A DNA stretch of 64,000 nucleotides from Codonopsis lanceolata (Eukaryota; Streptophyta; Magnoliopsida; Asterales; Campanulaceae): contig CM028377.1 of the NCBI GenBank assembly GCA_013146195.2, positions 177,856,465 to 177,920,464 on the forward strand, given 5' to 3'. The position numbers were made by a program, and so were the translations under genes. A model generated the notes under the pieces. It saw nothing but the letters and a program-made list of their open reading frames with translations, searched no databases and had not been told where the DNA came from. Shown here one piece after another: positions 32,488-43,278 of this stretch. Each line of letters begins with the position of its first letter. Position 1 is the first letter of the stretch.

Positions 32488-33635
32488 ATGGCCATGTCAA
32501 TCAGTTGTTGCTCTATTCCCTCCTCACGATCACGGCCTCCTTCTTCTAGCCCACTTTCCAAAAATGCTAACAGAAGTCAGCTTGCAAGGTAAACAATTTT
32601 TTACATAAACCCATATTATTTCACGCATTTTTATTGCATGAAGGGCTAGGTACCGTATATAATTCACGTATTATGATTTGATTGTGTATTTGGACTAAAA
32701 CCTAACTCTGTTCATTCTGTATAAAGAGTTCACTATTTTATTTTTGGATGTTTTATTTAAATAGTCCAGTTTTAAAAATGAAGTTATAAAAATATCATTT
32801 TATTACTAATAAGTTACTAAAAAGTCAATTTGTTAAAAACGTTTAACTTTTAAACGGTGACTCTTTACCGAAAGGAATATTATTTTATGCATACATATTT
32901 TTGATAGTTTAGACGTGACGTAACGTGTGAATCAAATGAGGCTCTCTTCATTTAGTTCTGATATAAAAATGAAGGTATTTATGGGTTAAGAATTCTAAGT
33001 TTTTACTTTTAATGCAAAAGCATATCGGTCGAAAATAATAATATTAAATAAAGTGAAAGTCAAATCCGATGATCATGAGATTGTATTAATTAATGTATAT
33101 AAAATTTGGTCAACTCATGATCAAGTTACTGCCCTATTACAAGATCGGCTACAAGCTGTCACGTTCAACCACCTTTCTTCCTTGTCCACATGCAAAATTT
33201 TGACTTCATTAAATCACGTAATATTGAACGTAAATCAGAACAAATGAAGAGATTATAAATCCTTTTTTTATGCTAACACTCTCTCGATCTTTTTGCAGAC
33301 CTACGAGGGAAATTTTATGGAGGAACCAACGTATACTAGGAGGGATAGCATGTGTAATAATGAGTTTACAAACGGGTAATTTGATAGGAAATGAAGAAAC
33401 CGCCATGGCTGCAGAAAATATGCAATCGATTGCAGCTTCAAAGGAGATGGCGACAAAGAGATGGAGTGATAAACGAAGATGTCCACCATGGCAGTTAAAT
33501 TCATTAGAAACGATAGTGCCAGAAAATCTTCCAAGACCATCGTTCCACCGTAAATTGGAGACTGCTGGTTTTTCTAAAATCGCTCCGCCGATCAAAGTTA
33601 CCACTGGAATTAGTAACAATTGTTTCTCTATGTAG
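32488..33635 (+). CDS. CV: CHLOROPLAST VESICULATION-like protein, copy 2 (two exons)
   Basis: Exon 1 is 32488-32588, the intron 32589-33298 (710 bp, GTAAAC...TTTTTGCAG), exon 2 33299-33635; 145 residues. It differs from copy 1 by one amino acid that I can see (Cys9 to Ser) and a few silent changes, including two in the conserved CPPWQLNSLETIVPENLPR block region. The introns differ more, with indels, so selection may be holding the protein. The upstream region keeps the TATA-like CTATTTATAG (about 32422); the 5' leader is about 10 bp shorter. Both copies look functional by sequence. If the assembly duplicated two haplotypes, these would be alleles instead of paralogues. Confidence 0.65.
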
Positions 33636-34221
33636 ATTGTAGGTCTCATATAGTTGTTCATATGATTTTATACGTTGTTAGTTGAATAGTTGGCATTAAG
33701 ATTACTATGACAATAAGAAATATCTTGTTTGTCTATGAACAAGTTATCAAATACGTGTTGTACAATTTCAGACTAATAATACACAAGCCTTCATGGCGCA
33801 TACGATTATGTGCAATTGACGTTTGTATTTTTTCAGACCCGCTATTTGTTAGTGGTTGAATTGTGAAAGAGTAAACTTTGTTTTACGTTTTAAGATCCGT
33901 AAGACGATTTCACCGAAAAATTACTATCATAGATTTTTTCTTTAATTTCCTTGCAACACAATGTGGCAATCCTCGTTGAATAATTTTGAGTACTAACAAC
34001 ATTTGGTACGAATTGCTATTTTCATTTAACTAGTGCCGATGTAACATGCAAATGCTTGTGTATAATTATAACTTTGATTTATTTCATTACTATAATATTA
34101 TTATTAATTTTTTTTGGTTTGTTTTAAATTAATGTTATAATTATTTTTTTGTTAATTTTAGAAGAATAGTAGAAGTTGGTTGTAATTTTGTTGGTGCCTT
34201 GGTGGTAACTAATAATTAAAA
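33636..34221. other. 3' flank of CV copy 2
   Basis: Counterpart of 10228-10806; AT-rich, no coding structure recognised. Confidence 0.5.
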
Positions 34222-34467
34222 GGCCAAATTGCTTTCTAGCCCCCAAAATTTTCACCAAATCCCAGTTTGCCACATAAACTAAGGTTTGTCCTATTTTAGC
34301 ACTCAAGATTGTCATTTGTCTCAGTTTCCCCCTTTCCATGAGGGGCGTTAGAAATGGTAACAGAAAAAGGCATGTGCATGTCACGTGAAAGCTATTTTGG
34401 TACTTTCAATATTTAGTTTTAATTTTTTCTTTAATTCTCTCTTTCACATTCACGTTCTCACTCTATG

Positions 34468-34522
<55 letters not shown>

Positions 34523-34711
34523 GTTTGAATCTCACCCAAATACATAATTGATAGATTCCTTCTTTTCCACCATCGACACACTGTCGCTCCCCTACCACCC
34601 CAAAAACTTCATAACCTGCTTGCTCATTTGCAGTGAACTCCACCTCCGTCGTCCCCCTTCTGCTTCCATTTTTGATGACTCCAATTTTGCTTCCTGGTCA
34701 GGATCATATCA

Positions 34712-34726
34712 TATTCCTCCTCTTGA
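34712..34726 (-). promoter_or_regulatory. Polypurine tract of the gypsy derivative
   Basis: Minus strand reads CAAGAGGAGGAATA directly before the 3' LTR. Confidence 0.65.
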
Positions 34727-34995
34727 AAAGGATTTGCCCTCAAATCCACTCTTGGTCGGTCATTAAAGTGTCATTTGATTCGAACTTGAGACTCATACCG
34801 TGGTCCATTATTCCAACCCTTTTTCCCTGAATCAAACACCTCATTGTCCTGAACACTTAACAAAACTTTCTTACCCTTACTCCTAACTAGCATCCTCCTT
34901 TGGTCTTCATGCACTTGGATTGGCGTTAGAGGGTACGAGTGTGATTGGCTTCTGATTAAACATGAAGGAATATTTGTAGGTGAATCCATCATGCT

Positions 34996-35451
34996 TCACT
35001 TGACGATCATATTCCCATGACCTTCCAAGTAATAAATGGCTTCATTCATAGGAACCACATCACATAAGACTTCGTCCTCGTAGACTCCTATACGAAATGT
35101 CACAAGCACTTGTTTCTCCACATTCACTTCTCCACGATCATTCAACCATTGAAGTTTGTAAGGTTGGGGATGCCTTGATGTTGACAAACCCAACTTTTCC
35201 ACCATGAGAGTGCTAGCGACGTTAGTACAACTACCTTCATCAATAATCACACTACAAACCTTGTCTTTGATGCGACACCGTGTGTGAAAGAGGTTATCAC
35301 GCTGATCATATTCTTCCTCCTTAGCTTGCATATTCAACACGCGACAAGAAACCAAAGCCTTTAGATTTATAAAGCCCCCCCCCCCCCCGACTTCAATGCC
35401 TTCATGTTCATAATCTTCTTCTTCTACCACCTCATTGCCACGTAGCACCAT
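34996..35451 (-). pseudogene. Gypsy protease region
   Basis: 151-residue open stretch. VIIDEGSCTNVAS is the retroviral protease active-site region of plant gypsy elements, with Glu where the family has Gly or Ser after the catalytic Asp; EVLCDVVPM lies near the C-terminal part of the domain. A stop at 34996 occurs where family members continue toward RT; PLTPIQVHEDQ further on (34771-34992, another frame) shows the linker to RT was once present. A degenerate gag zinc knuckle lies just upstream (about 35455-35510). Confidence 0.75.
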
Positions 35452-35699
35452 AACCCGTTGATTGGCACACTTCGGACTTGAAACATTGAAACATTGCTTA
35501 TCTTAGACTTGTTGCAACCAGGATTTTCGGCTTTCCCTTGGGACTCTTGCAAATCGTAGCCACTTTTGCCGGACTCAGCCGTTTTATGATCTTATCTTGT
35601 TGTTGCAGGAGTTGAACTACTTGGACGAGTGGTACTCCTCCTCCTTTGTTGTTGCTTTATCTTGACTGCCATGTGCACCATTTCACCCAAATCCTCATA

Positions 35700-36467
35700 T
35701 TAGTGTAAATCAACAATATCTGCAATAGTATGATTCAAACTTGCCAGAAATCTTGTCATTGTTACTTTGACATCTTCACCCAAATTGGCCCTAGCAGTCA
35801 ACATCTCCATCTCCTTGTGATAGTCTTCAACACTTTTTGAACCCTGTGTCAACTTCTGCAATTTATGTAGAACGCCCCGATAATAGTGGTTAGGAACAAA
35901 CCGATGACGCACAAGACACTTCATTTCTTCCAATGTAGTAACCGCATGCATCCCAATTCTTCTCCTATCAGCTATCATTTGATCCCACCAGATACTAGCA
36001 TAGTCCACGAACTTGGCAACAGCTAATTTGACTTTTCGCAATTCAGTGTAGGTATAACAATCAAATACTTTCTCGATTTTTCTTTCCCAATCAAAATACT
36101 CATCTGGATCACTTGACCCCTTAAAAACAGAAATCTTTAACTTAATTGTTCCCCAATTATTTTCCTCTCTCCTTGGAATCTCTCGCCTTCCTCTACCATG
36201 ATTTTCTCCTAAACCAAGCTTATTAAATTCTTCATCTAATTGGTTACCTCTTTGAGCTCTACGTTCCGTAGGTTCCTCCCTTCGCCTATCCTCTTTAAGT
36301 CTATCAAATCTCTCATCTATTTGAGCAAACTCAACCTTAACATCTTCTACGTGAGCGAGCATCGCCTCCATAAATTGTGTCGGATTAACAGAAGGGACCC
36401 CTTTAGCTGGAGTTTCGTCGGTCATGGTGATTGTTGGTGATTCACTCCCTTGCGTATATATATGCAC
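35700..36467 (-). pseudogene. Gypsy gag (retrotransposon gag domain)
   Basis: 255 residues open from ATG at 36467. A charged N-terminal part (RLKEDRRREEPTERRAQRG) precedes a retrotransposon gag domain with DPDEYFDWERKIEKVF, FVDYASIWWDQM and SVEDYHKEMEML, then RFLASLN. A stop occurs at 35700 and the remaining gag C-terminus to the protease is out of frame. Gag forms the particle that packages element RNA; here the protein would be truncated before the zinc knuckle. Confidence 0.85.
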
Positions 36468-36770
36468 TCAAAGTCACGAATTTTTTTTTTTATAAATAAC
36501 AAATCCTAGAACAATTAGGATTTCAAAAATTGAAAAACAACACGATTAAACAAGGATTGATGATCCAAGTTAACGACAACTAAAAGGAATAATAAAATCA
36601 CAATAACAATTTTTTTAAGGCGTGAACAGTACCCCTGTGAACAGTACTAGTGACCGTGAACAGTAACAGTTTTTTTTTTTAATAGAAAACCCTAGCGGAA
36701 ATTAGGGTTTAACAACTAGAAAGATAATACACAAAATTTAAGATAGAATGGAATTACCGTAACTAGGATT

Positions 36771-36784
36771 GCTCTGATACAAAA
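36771..36784 (-). promoter_or_regulatory. tRNA-Met primer-binding site
   Basis: Minus strand TTTTGTATCAGAGC directly after the 5' LTR. Plant retroelements primed by initiator methionine tRNA have TGGTATCAGAGC here. Confidence 0.8.
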
Positions 36785-37332
36785 TGATGAAAATACCCAA
36801 GATCTCCTAGAATGGTTTTAGGATGAATGACTCCGCGACCCAACGCCTTCGACATGATCGACGCGAACCTTGGAATTGTGAATGACGCGACAATTGGGAT
36901 GATTCTCCAACTGATAAGTTGAATTCAATTATAAACAACAAATCCACGATGTTTATAATCCGAGCTTCCAATCTAGGACACTCAAATAAGAACACAATTT
37001 TCTAACCAGAAAATCAATTCAATTTTATTAATCAAAATTCCACCCCAAACAATGTTTAATAATGCCTTTATATAGGCTTACAAATAAATCCTAATTCTTG
37101 TAGGAAAAGAAAACTAAATAAAAGGAAACTCTTAAAACTTAAACTTTAGGAACAAGAAACCTAAATAAAAAGGAAACTAAAACCCTAAAAATACCCCAAG
37201 AAAAGCAAGTAAAAAGAAACCAAAAAAACGGCGACTTTTCGGACACCTTGCGGTCATGGCCTATAGCCCCTTGCGGCCGCAATCTCCACAGCGTCTCCAA
37301 TTTTGCTTCAATTCCTGGTCAGGATCATATCA
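36785..37332 (-). mobile_element. 5' LTR of the gypsy derivative (548 bp)
   Basis: Complete LTR. The last ~34 bp (plus orientation CTCCAATTTTGCTTC...ATATCA) and the first 6 bp are all that the 3' LTR retains. Confidence 0.85.
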
Positions 37333-38639
37333 ATTTTGTTTCAATTTTTTCTCTCTCTACATTCAAATCCATCCTACAGAGAGAAAGAAAGAGAGAATGA
37401 AGCTTAGAGAGAGAAAACAAGAGGTCTTTAATGGCAATGACGGTTTTTGTGGATTCAATGATAGATCTGGGTTGGTTTTGGATAAATCTGGTTCATAGCC
37501 ATGGAAATGAACTCATCAAAGTTCGCGATTTTTGTGCTTGTGATATGCTAGTTTTGTGGTCCGACAAGCTCGTCGGAGTCCGCCATTGACCACGACGAAC
37601 ATCCCTGAAATTGAACCATCGGAGTTCGTTACCTACTTGCATGGGAAATCTTCAGAGCTGGATTTTGTGGGTGTTGTAATTGGTTTTACCACCTTGGAAT
37701 CAAATGATTCTTGCCTGATTGCTTGAATTTTTTTTTTTTTTTTTTGGGAAGAAGGCTTGATGGGGAATCTGAGTTGGAAGATGACAAATTACTTCTTAAT
37801 ACTCACCACATTACCCCTCATGTTAGTCGTATCCATCAATCATTTCTTTCTTGGGTTTTCATCAATACCCTGATCGTAATTTTGTGTATTACAATGTATT
37901 TTTTGAGTTTGGTCGGGGGAATTAGTGTTTGATTTTCTTGAAAAAGTTTGATACTTCTTTCCATTCTCGGTTTTTATACTTTCTATTCAAACAATTTTGT
38001 GAAATTGGATTTAGCTGTTGATTTTGTGAAATTGGGTTTAGCTGTTGATTTTGCAAAATTGGGTTTAGCTGTTGACTTTGTGAAATTGTCGCAGCCATTC
38101 GTGGGCTTGTAAAATTGCCGCTCATAAAATCAACAGAGATTTTCCCAAATGTGCATTGCTATCAAGCCAATTGGAAAAAGACGAAAATAACCTGCACGTG
38201 GTCTTCCACGTGCGATTTAACGTCTTGATTCAAATGACAACAAACGGAAGGGGGTTAAATAAGACAAATGGCAATTTTGAGTGTTAAAATGGAACAAACA
38301 TTAGTTTAGGTGACAAACTGAGATTTGGTAGAAACTTTGGGGGGTAAAAAATAATTTGACCTAATTAAAATTGTTGATAATTTTGATAATCTTAAATAAC
38401 GTGACAAAACTTACTCCCTTTTTCCTGTTTAGTACATAAATATATACTTCATATGTTTCTAAAAAAGACTTCATCCTTTTGTTTTAATCGCTCTTAAAAA
38501 AATGTCCAACTTTATAATATTTCTATTTTTGAAAATTACTTTTACTATTTGAGTAGGTCCCTTGTAAGACAGTGTTACGGATCTTAATCCGTAAGCTATC
38601 CATGTTAAATGTGTTAAAAAATCAGAAACTACAGCGTCA

Positions 38640-38850
38640 CCCCTCATATTTTATAAACGAAAATCATATCACTTTTTTTTTGCCTTAAATGATCACTTTT
38701 GTCTTTAAATGTGTCAATTTTAATCCCACAATGTGTAAGTGATCATTATTTATAAAAAATGTGTCATATGTAGTCCCTCAATGTGTAAGTCGTTATAAAA
38801 TTGTGTCATTTTTTGACCTTAAATGTGTCACTTTTAGACCCTCAATATGT
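38640..38850. repeat. AATGTGTCACTTTT array, copy 2
   Basis: Counterpart of 12540-12790, shorter by part of a unit. Confidence 0.6.
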
Positions 38851-39288
38851 AAGTTATCCAAATTCGTCAAATTTTGTTAAGTGTTGCAAAGAAATTTAAG
38901 CTAACGGAGATTAACAGAGACTAACATAGGGACCATATCACAAATTCTGTGCGTACAGAGATTGTGACTCACGTTCGTACAAACAATAAGAGCACCACAA
39001 CAATTAATGAAACTTTCAATTTCATTATTGTGGTGGTACGCTCACGGCGTGCCACGTGTCCTGCGTTAGATGATATTGGTTGAAGGCTTTCGTAAGATTC
39101 ATTCCAAAGCCTTGAGCTGACCGCAAGATTTTGAAGCGGGTCTGAGTTGGGTTGCTCCACTCACCGCTTCCAACCCACTTTGCTTTTTCTTTTTGACCCG
39201 CTTTCTTGATGGATAACTCATTGTTTCTGTTAATGGGTTGCTCATACTCAAACCTAACTCAACACTATTTTCCTTCCTATTTGGGGCC

Positions 39289-39489
39289 CCGTCTTACAAA
39301 TGACGATTTGACACAAATTTTCACCTTATTATTTTACCCTTAATTTGATTTTAACTTTAATTGATAGGTCAACTTTCACATGAGTAAATATTATTTGTGA
39401 TGAGTCAATTTTTTTTCAAACTATATGTTGGGTAAAAATAGAGTACGTCTCTTATAACCCCATCTAATATATCTTATTTTGTAAGACGG
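39289..39489. mobile_element. MITE with CCGTCTTACAAA ends, copy 2
   Basis: Counterpart of 13212-13415. It ends GTAAGACGG. Confidence 0.65.
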
Positions 39490-39604
39490 AGCTCTACACT
39501 CTTATAGCTCAGCCTACCAACACAAGTTGGATCGGGTTAACGAGACATACAGAAAATACATGTGAAACATTATTTCCTAAGTTTTTGCCTTAAAACTATT
39601 GTAT

Positions 39605-39970
39605 TTTTTTGGGCAAAATTTGAGCTGGTCCACTTTGATAAGTTTTTCAACCGCTACAGTATCCTATGCTTTTTTGACTGAATTTTTTTTTTTACTTTTT
39701 TGTGGTGAAAAAACTACGATACACATAATGAACATAAGACGTAAAACGAATCACTAACTGCGTGCATCGCGATGCATAAATTGATGCAGTGTGATACATA
39801 AATTAGATTAGGCAATTTAAAATTTTTTACAACGCGATGTATCAATTTATGCACCGCAATGCATCAATTTAAATGACCTAATCAAATTTATGCATCGCAC
39901 TGCATCAATGTTTAATTACCTAATTCCATTGATGCATTGCGCTGCAAATCATTATGAAACCATACTTTCA
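39605..39970 (+). mobile_element. Palindrome-array element F, copy 2
   Basis: Counterpart of 13538-13900. The array has GCATCGCGATGCATAAATTG and related words. Confidence 0.5.
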
Positions 39971-40544
39971 TCTACATTTTTTACATTACACAACAAACAA
40001 ATTATTCAAATTTATATGCATCTTTCCTGTATCTCAAATCCAAATCGATGCATCACAATTCACAAATGAAATGATACATTGTGATTCAAATTGATACATC
40101 CAGATTCAAATAGGTGTCTAACATCGAAAAAAAATCCACAACAAACAAAACCCAAAAGTAAATCTATTTTGATTCACATAAACATAATGATGAAAACAAA
40201 GAAGAAGAACAACAACATGAAATTAATAAGTAAAAGAATGAGAAATGAGGGTGATGAAGAAACATCTATGTAGTGACTACCATTTTTATTCACCACCCAA
40301 CTCCCAACTCTCTTTCCTCTTCTTATTTTTTTTTACGTTTTCGAACAGACGAATTTAACGACAAGAGAAAAGGAAAAGAGGAAAAAATTAAAAAAAAATT
40401 ACAGCGTTCTCTTTTATGTTTTATCGGAATGATTTCCCATAAATTTATGAAAGTAACCATCAATTTTTCCTAATTTTTTTAGGAAAGAATTCCTAAAGTA
40501 ATATACCAAATGATTTAGAAATTTCTGTACGACATGCACTACAA

Positions 40545-40745
40545 TTACGATTTATTTAGTTTGGGCTTTGGAGAGGAGGGATTAGAACTAGAAGATGAAT
40601 TGTAGTTGGATATGGGCCTGCCTTGTTGATGGTTACAATTTGGATCTTTATATCCTGTCTTGTAGGATACGCATTTGTAGGCCAATTCATCCATTTTATT
40701 TGGGCAAAATTCGGTCAGCTCCTTTTTCCATTCGGGCAGGTCCAC
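40545..40745 (-). pseudogene. Unidentified protein tail fragment
   Basis: Minus-strand open stretch with MDELAYKCVSYKTGYKDPNC then a Ser/Asn/Pro/Lys-rich tail and stop. Copy 1 (about 14505-14660) keeps the same frame except one stop. Composition looks like a genuine C-terminus, but I do not recognise the family. Could be chance. Confidence 0.25.
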
Positions 40746-40923
40746 TTTATAAAAATTTTAAGGCAAAACACACCTTTTGGCCGCTGTACATTTCAAAAAA
40801 TTGCAATTAGGCCACTGAGACGTCAAAACTTTCGGGATGACCATTGTACCAGATCTAAAAATCAAATCGAAATCCATATCTAAACTTAGATCAAGTAAAG
40901 AAGGAAAACCAAAACATACTTAC

Positions 40924-41434
40924 CCATCTAGTTGAATTGCCATAGGCAGGAGAGGCGTTAGGATGCATTACAAAATTGTTGACAGGATAACCAAAAGGGC
41001 CAGCTTGAGGGAGCAGGAGCCAGGGAGTTACGAGCGACGGCGGCACAAATTTTTCAGCCATAGGATTCAATTTCGACAGCATTTTCTCCAAATCCCTCAT
41101 CTCTCGCTTAAACCCCTCGCCTCCGTCATCACCATGATGTCCAGTCATCATATGTTGTTGTTGATGCTGAAGAAGAAGACCCATCGGTACAACCTTATTC
41201 TGGTGGTGGTGGTGGTGGTCGTTCATTTGCGGCGGCGGCATAGTAGGCCGGAGTTCTATTCAGCGACTGCTTCAGGTCAAAAGACTGATTATTTGACCGA
41301 GGATTAATTGGGTTAGCCGCAGCACCGTTGGTCAAATGTGTGTACGATTTTGACTGATCGATTCCGTTTCGGGGGGAAATCAAATAGAAACCCTCTTCTG
41401 CCATTTTTTTGGCCACTGCTTCGTCTTCTGCCAT
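40924..41434 (-). pseudogene. PAM2-motif protein (CID8-13 / PAIP class) first exon, frameshifted
   Basis: Starts MAEDEAVAKKMAEEGFYLIS on the minus strand at 41434, with a shift of frame near 41200-41245 in a GCC/CCA microsatellite. Continuing in the second frame it has a His-rich stretch and then MRDLEKMLSKLNPMAEKFVP. LSKLNPMAEKFVPPSL is a PAM2 motif, which binds the MLLE domain of poly(A)-binding protein. The exon ends at ATGG|GTAAGTATG (40923-40924), a canonical donor. Plant CID8-13 proteins have PAM2 followed by RNA-binding domains; those exons are absent. Frameshift plus missing exons make it a fragment, probably captured. Confidence 0.6.
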
Positions 41435-41575
41435 GGCTACCCTCCCTCTGAGTCTGTATAAGCAACGGTGATGAAATCGAGATTCACATAGGTGAAATTT
41501 AGATATGGGTTTTTATTCTATTTTAGATCTCGGTTTCAATTTGATTTTAGGCGAAACCCAGATCTCTGTTTCAAT

Positions 41576-41774
41576 TTGACTTGTCTTTTAATTTCATATC
41601 TGGACCAATTCCTCCGGCTTTTGGTTCTCTTTCTAGTCTCCTGCTCTTGAATTTATCCAACAATAGTCTCACTGCTTCTGTTCCTGCCCAGCTTGGTAAC
41701 GTGTCCTAATTGGTTGAGCTCAATCTTGCCTTCAATTCTTTGTCGTGGTTGTTGCCAGATGAATTAGGAGGTGA
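41576..41774 (+). pseudogene. LRR receptor-type fragment
   Basis: Reads DLSFNFISGPIPPAFGSLSS, then LLLLNLSNNSLTASVPAQLG, then one TAA stop at 41707-41709, then LVELNLAFNSLSWLLPDELG. These are about two and a half plant extracellular leucine-rich repeats (LxxLxLxxNxLxGxIPxxLG). The frame ends at the gypsy LTR start. No kinase part is present. Confidence 0.7.
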
Positions 41775-43060
41775 TGTGGCAAAATCCTCAGCTTGGGCCG
41801 TCTGTTCTGTGGGTAGGATATCTGGGCTTGAATCTGCTTCCTTGAACCTGGCTGAGAGCACAGAAAACCTGAGTGGAAGTGCAAGGCAGGGCCTCGCGAA
41901 ACCCCTCCGGCGTGAGAGTAAGTATCGTGTATGAGAACAGAATACCAGAACTCAAGGAAGAAGCAGAGTGTATGAGAGCATGTACATTTGCGGTGTATGG
42001 CGGAGGAGTATTTATTGGCCCTTGTGTGGTTGAATCCGGGTAGGATTTGGTTTCTTTAGTCATCTTGTTCCATAAGGAGTGAAACTCTAGATTTCCTGGT
42101 GATATATGGCTGACCGCGTGATATCAGGAATAGATAAGACAAGTGTCCTGCCTACATATGGTAACCTCTGGCCGTGTCTTGGCGGGCAAGCCACTTGGTG
42201 TCTTCTGCTCGATAAGGACTGAGTGGGCAAGGCCCTACTCGCCTGCATGATAGATGATGTATCTGAGTTGATTATATTTCGAGGAGCCCACGATCGACAC
42301 AGCGGGGCTGTGTCCCCAGTGGGTCGAGGAATGTCATATTTGCCGTTAGGTCGTTCCTCTTATGCTCGCTGGCTTGGGCCCTTGAGGCCCATGCTCGTGA
42401 TCGGCACGTGATGGTGGCTCGTGCTCGCTCGTGACGATTTGGGCTAGCATATCGGTGGCCCCTAGCCGTGCTGGCGGTATTCATGCTCGGGCGGGAGGCG
42501 TCTTGAATGTTATGAGGTTGTTCGTAACCCGGGCTAGGACACTTATGAATTTTGGTGATGTCAATGATCGGGCTGAACTTCGTTGTGGAAGATTCTAGAA
42601 CTCTGTGTAATTGCTAGACGAGGCGTATCAAGGAAGCCTCATCGCTGAGTGGTACTGTCGAGCGTGACGGGGCACGCGTGAACTCGCCGAGAAGAGACCG
42701 AGAAAACGGAGCGCGTTTCTCGAGCGGCGCATTAAATGCGCGTGTGTGGGCTATTGGCAACGCATTAGCCCTTTCATCTTCCGGCGCGGTCTCCCAGGTT
42801 CCCTCGCCTATTTAATCCGGCTGCTTCTTCCATTTGACTCTTTACGTTCCTTGGAGATTTCTTAGAGAGAGAAAAGAGAGTAGAGAGAGAAGCTCTGCTT
42901 TTTCTTGGCCGTTCCCCCGAGATTGCTTCAAGTCACCGGTGGTGTTGCCGTTTGAACATCGATTTCACGGCATATTCCCTTCAAGAAATTAACAAGAAGT
43001 CTCATGATCTCGGTTTACGCTTTCGTGTGCTTGCTCTTATGATATTCACATTTCTGGGCA
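41775..43060 (-). mobile_element. LTR-side region of the Tat-type gypsy element
   Basis: Plus-strand start TGTGGCAAAATCCTCAGC abruptly ends the LRR frame, which fixes this edge. GGGCAAGGCCC words occur at 42184 and 42225. A TATA-like CTATTTAATCC (42810), followed by a CT/GA-rich leader, could drive the plus-strand antisense ORF. The inner LTR boundary could not be fixed; it may end near 42770. Confidence 0.5.
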
Positions 43061-43278
43061 CGATTTTCCTTTATTTTTCTGCCTTCTACATTTTCTGGGT
43101 TGCCTTGAATAGATTAGGATAGTCCCTAGGCTGAGATCGAGGAGAGTCCCAATTGTGTCTTGTCTGCTAGGCGGGCAAGGCCCCTTGGATTTACCTAGAC
43201 TTAGGGTTTTTCCTCTTTCTTAGTGATTGCTTCTTTCTATGAGTAGGATCTGACCATGCTTTTCCTCGATCTCTGTAG

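Larger units (their letters stand above)
34673..37332 (-). mobile_element. Ty3/gypsy deletion derivative (2660 bp) with empty-site proof
   Basis: Minus-strand LTR element inserted into the MULE. The 5-bp target ATTTT is duplicated (34668-34672 and 37333-37337), and copy 1 shows the single, uninterrupted ATTTT at the same place. The 5' LTR is 36785-37332 (548 bp, TGATGA...ATATCA in plus orientation). The 3' LTR is reduced to 39 bp (34673-34711) by an internal deletion. Gag and protease remain. RT, RNase H and integrase are gone, yet a DLRANPFQEEE-like tail typical of the end of gypsy pol is present before the polypurine tract. It cannot move alone. Confidence 0.9.
34222..38361. mobile_element. 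Non-autonomous MULE, copy 2, with nested retroelement
   Basis: Same element as 10807-12265 with the same 9-bp duplication TAATTAAAA (34213-34221 and 38362-38370), now split by the gypsy derivative at 34673-37332. A (TA)n tract at 34469-34519 replaces the (CT)n tract at the same place in copy 1. Confidence 0.88.
31884..40760 (+). repeat. Direct duplication, copy 2 (8.9 kb)
   Basis: Collinear with 8457-14742. After subtracting the 2660-bp insertion (34673-37332) it is 6217 bp against 6286 bp. The left edge coincides with the end of a copia LTR; the right edge lies in the terminus of element B, only ~25-45 bp of which remain here. Confidence 0.9.
40762..41774. mobile_element. Probable gene-capture element (one terminus seen)
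   Basis: Begins AGGCAAAACACACCTTTTGG and continues CATTTCAAAAAATTGCAATTAGGCCACTGAG, a style of terminus seen in plant MULEs. Behind it are two unrelated host-gene fragments in opposite orientation: a PAM2-protein exon (minus) and an LRR fragment (plus). The right terminus is lost because the gypsy LTR begins at 41775. Confidence 0.4.

Noticed and set aside
35380..35393. C homopolymer as possible functional element
   Set aside because: Simple homopolymer inside the decayed gypsy protease frame, likely to be slippage.
37922..38125. Gln/Asn-rich (prion-like) frame on the minus strand
   Set aside because: Translation of the 27-bp minisatellite; the same array in copy 1 lacks a comparable frame.
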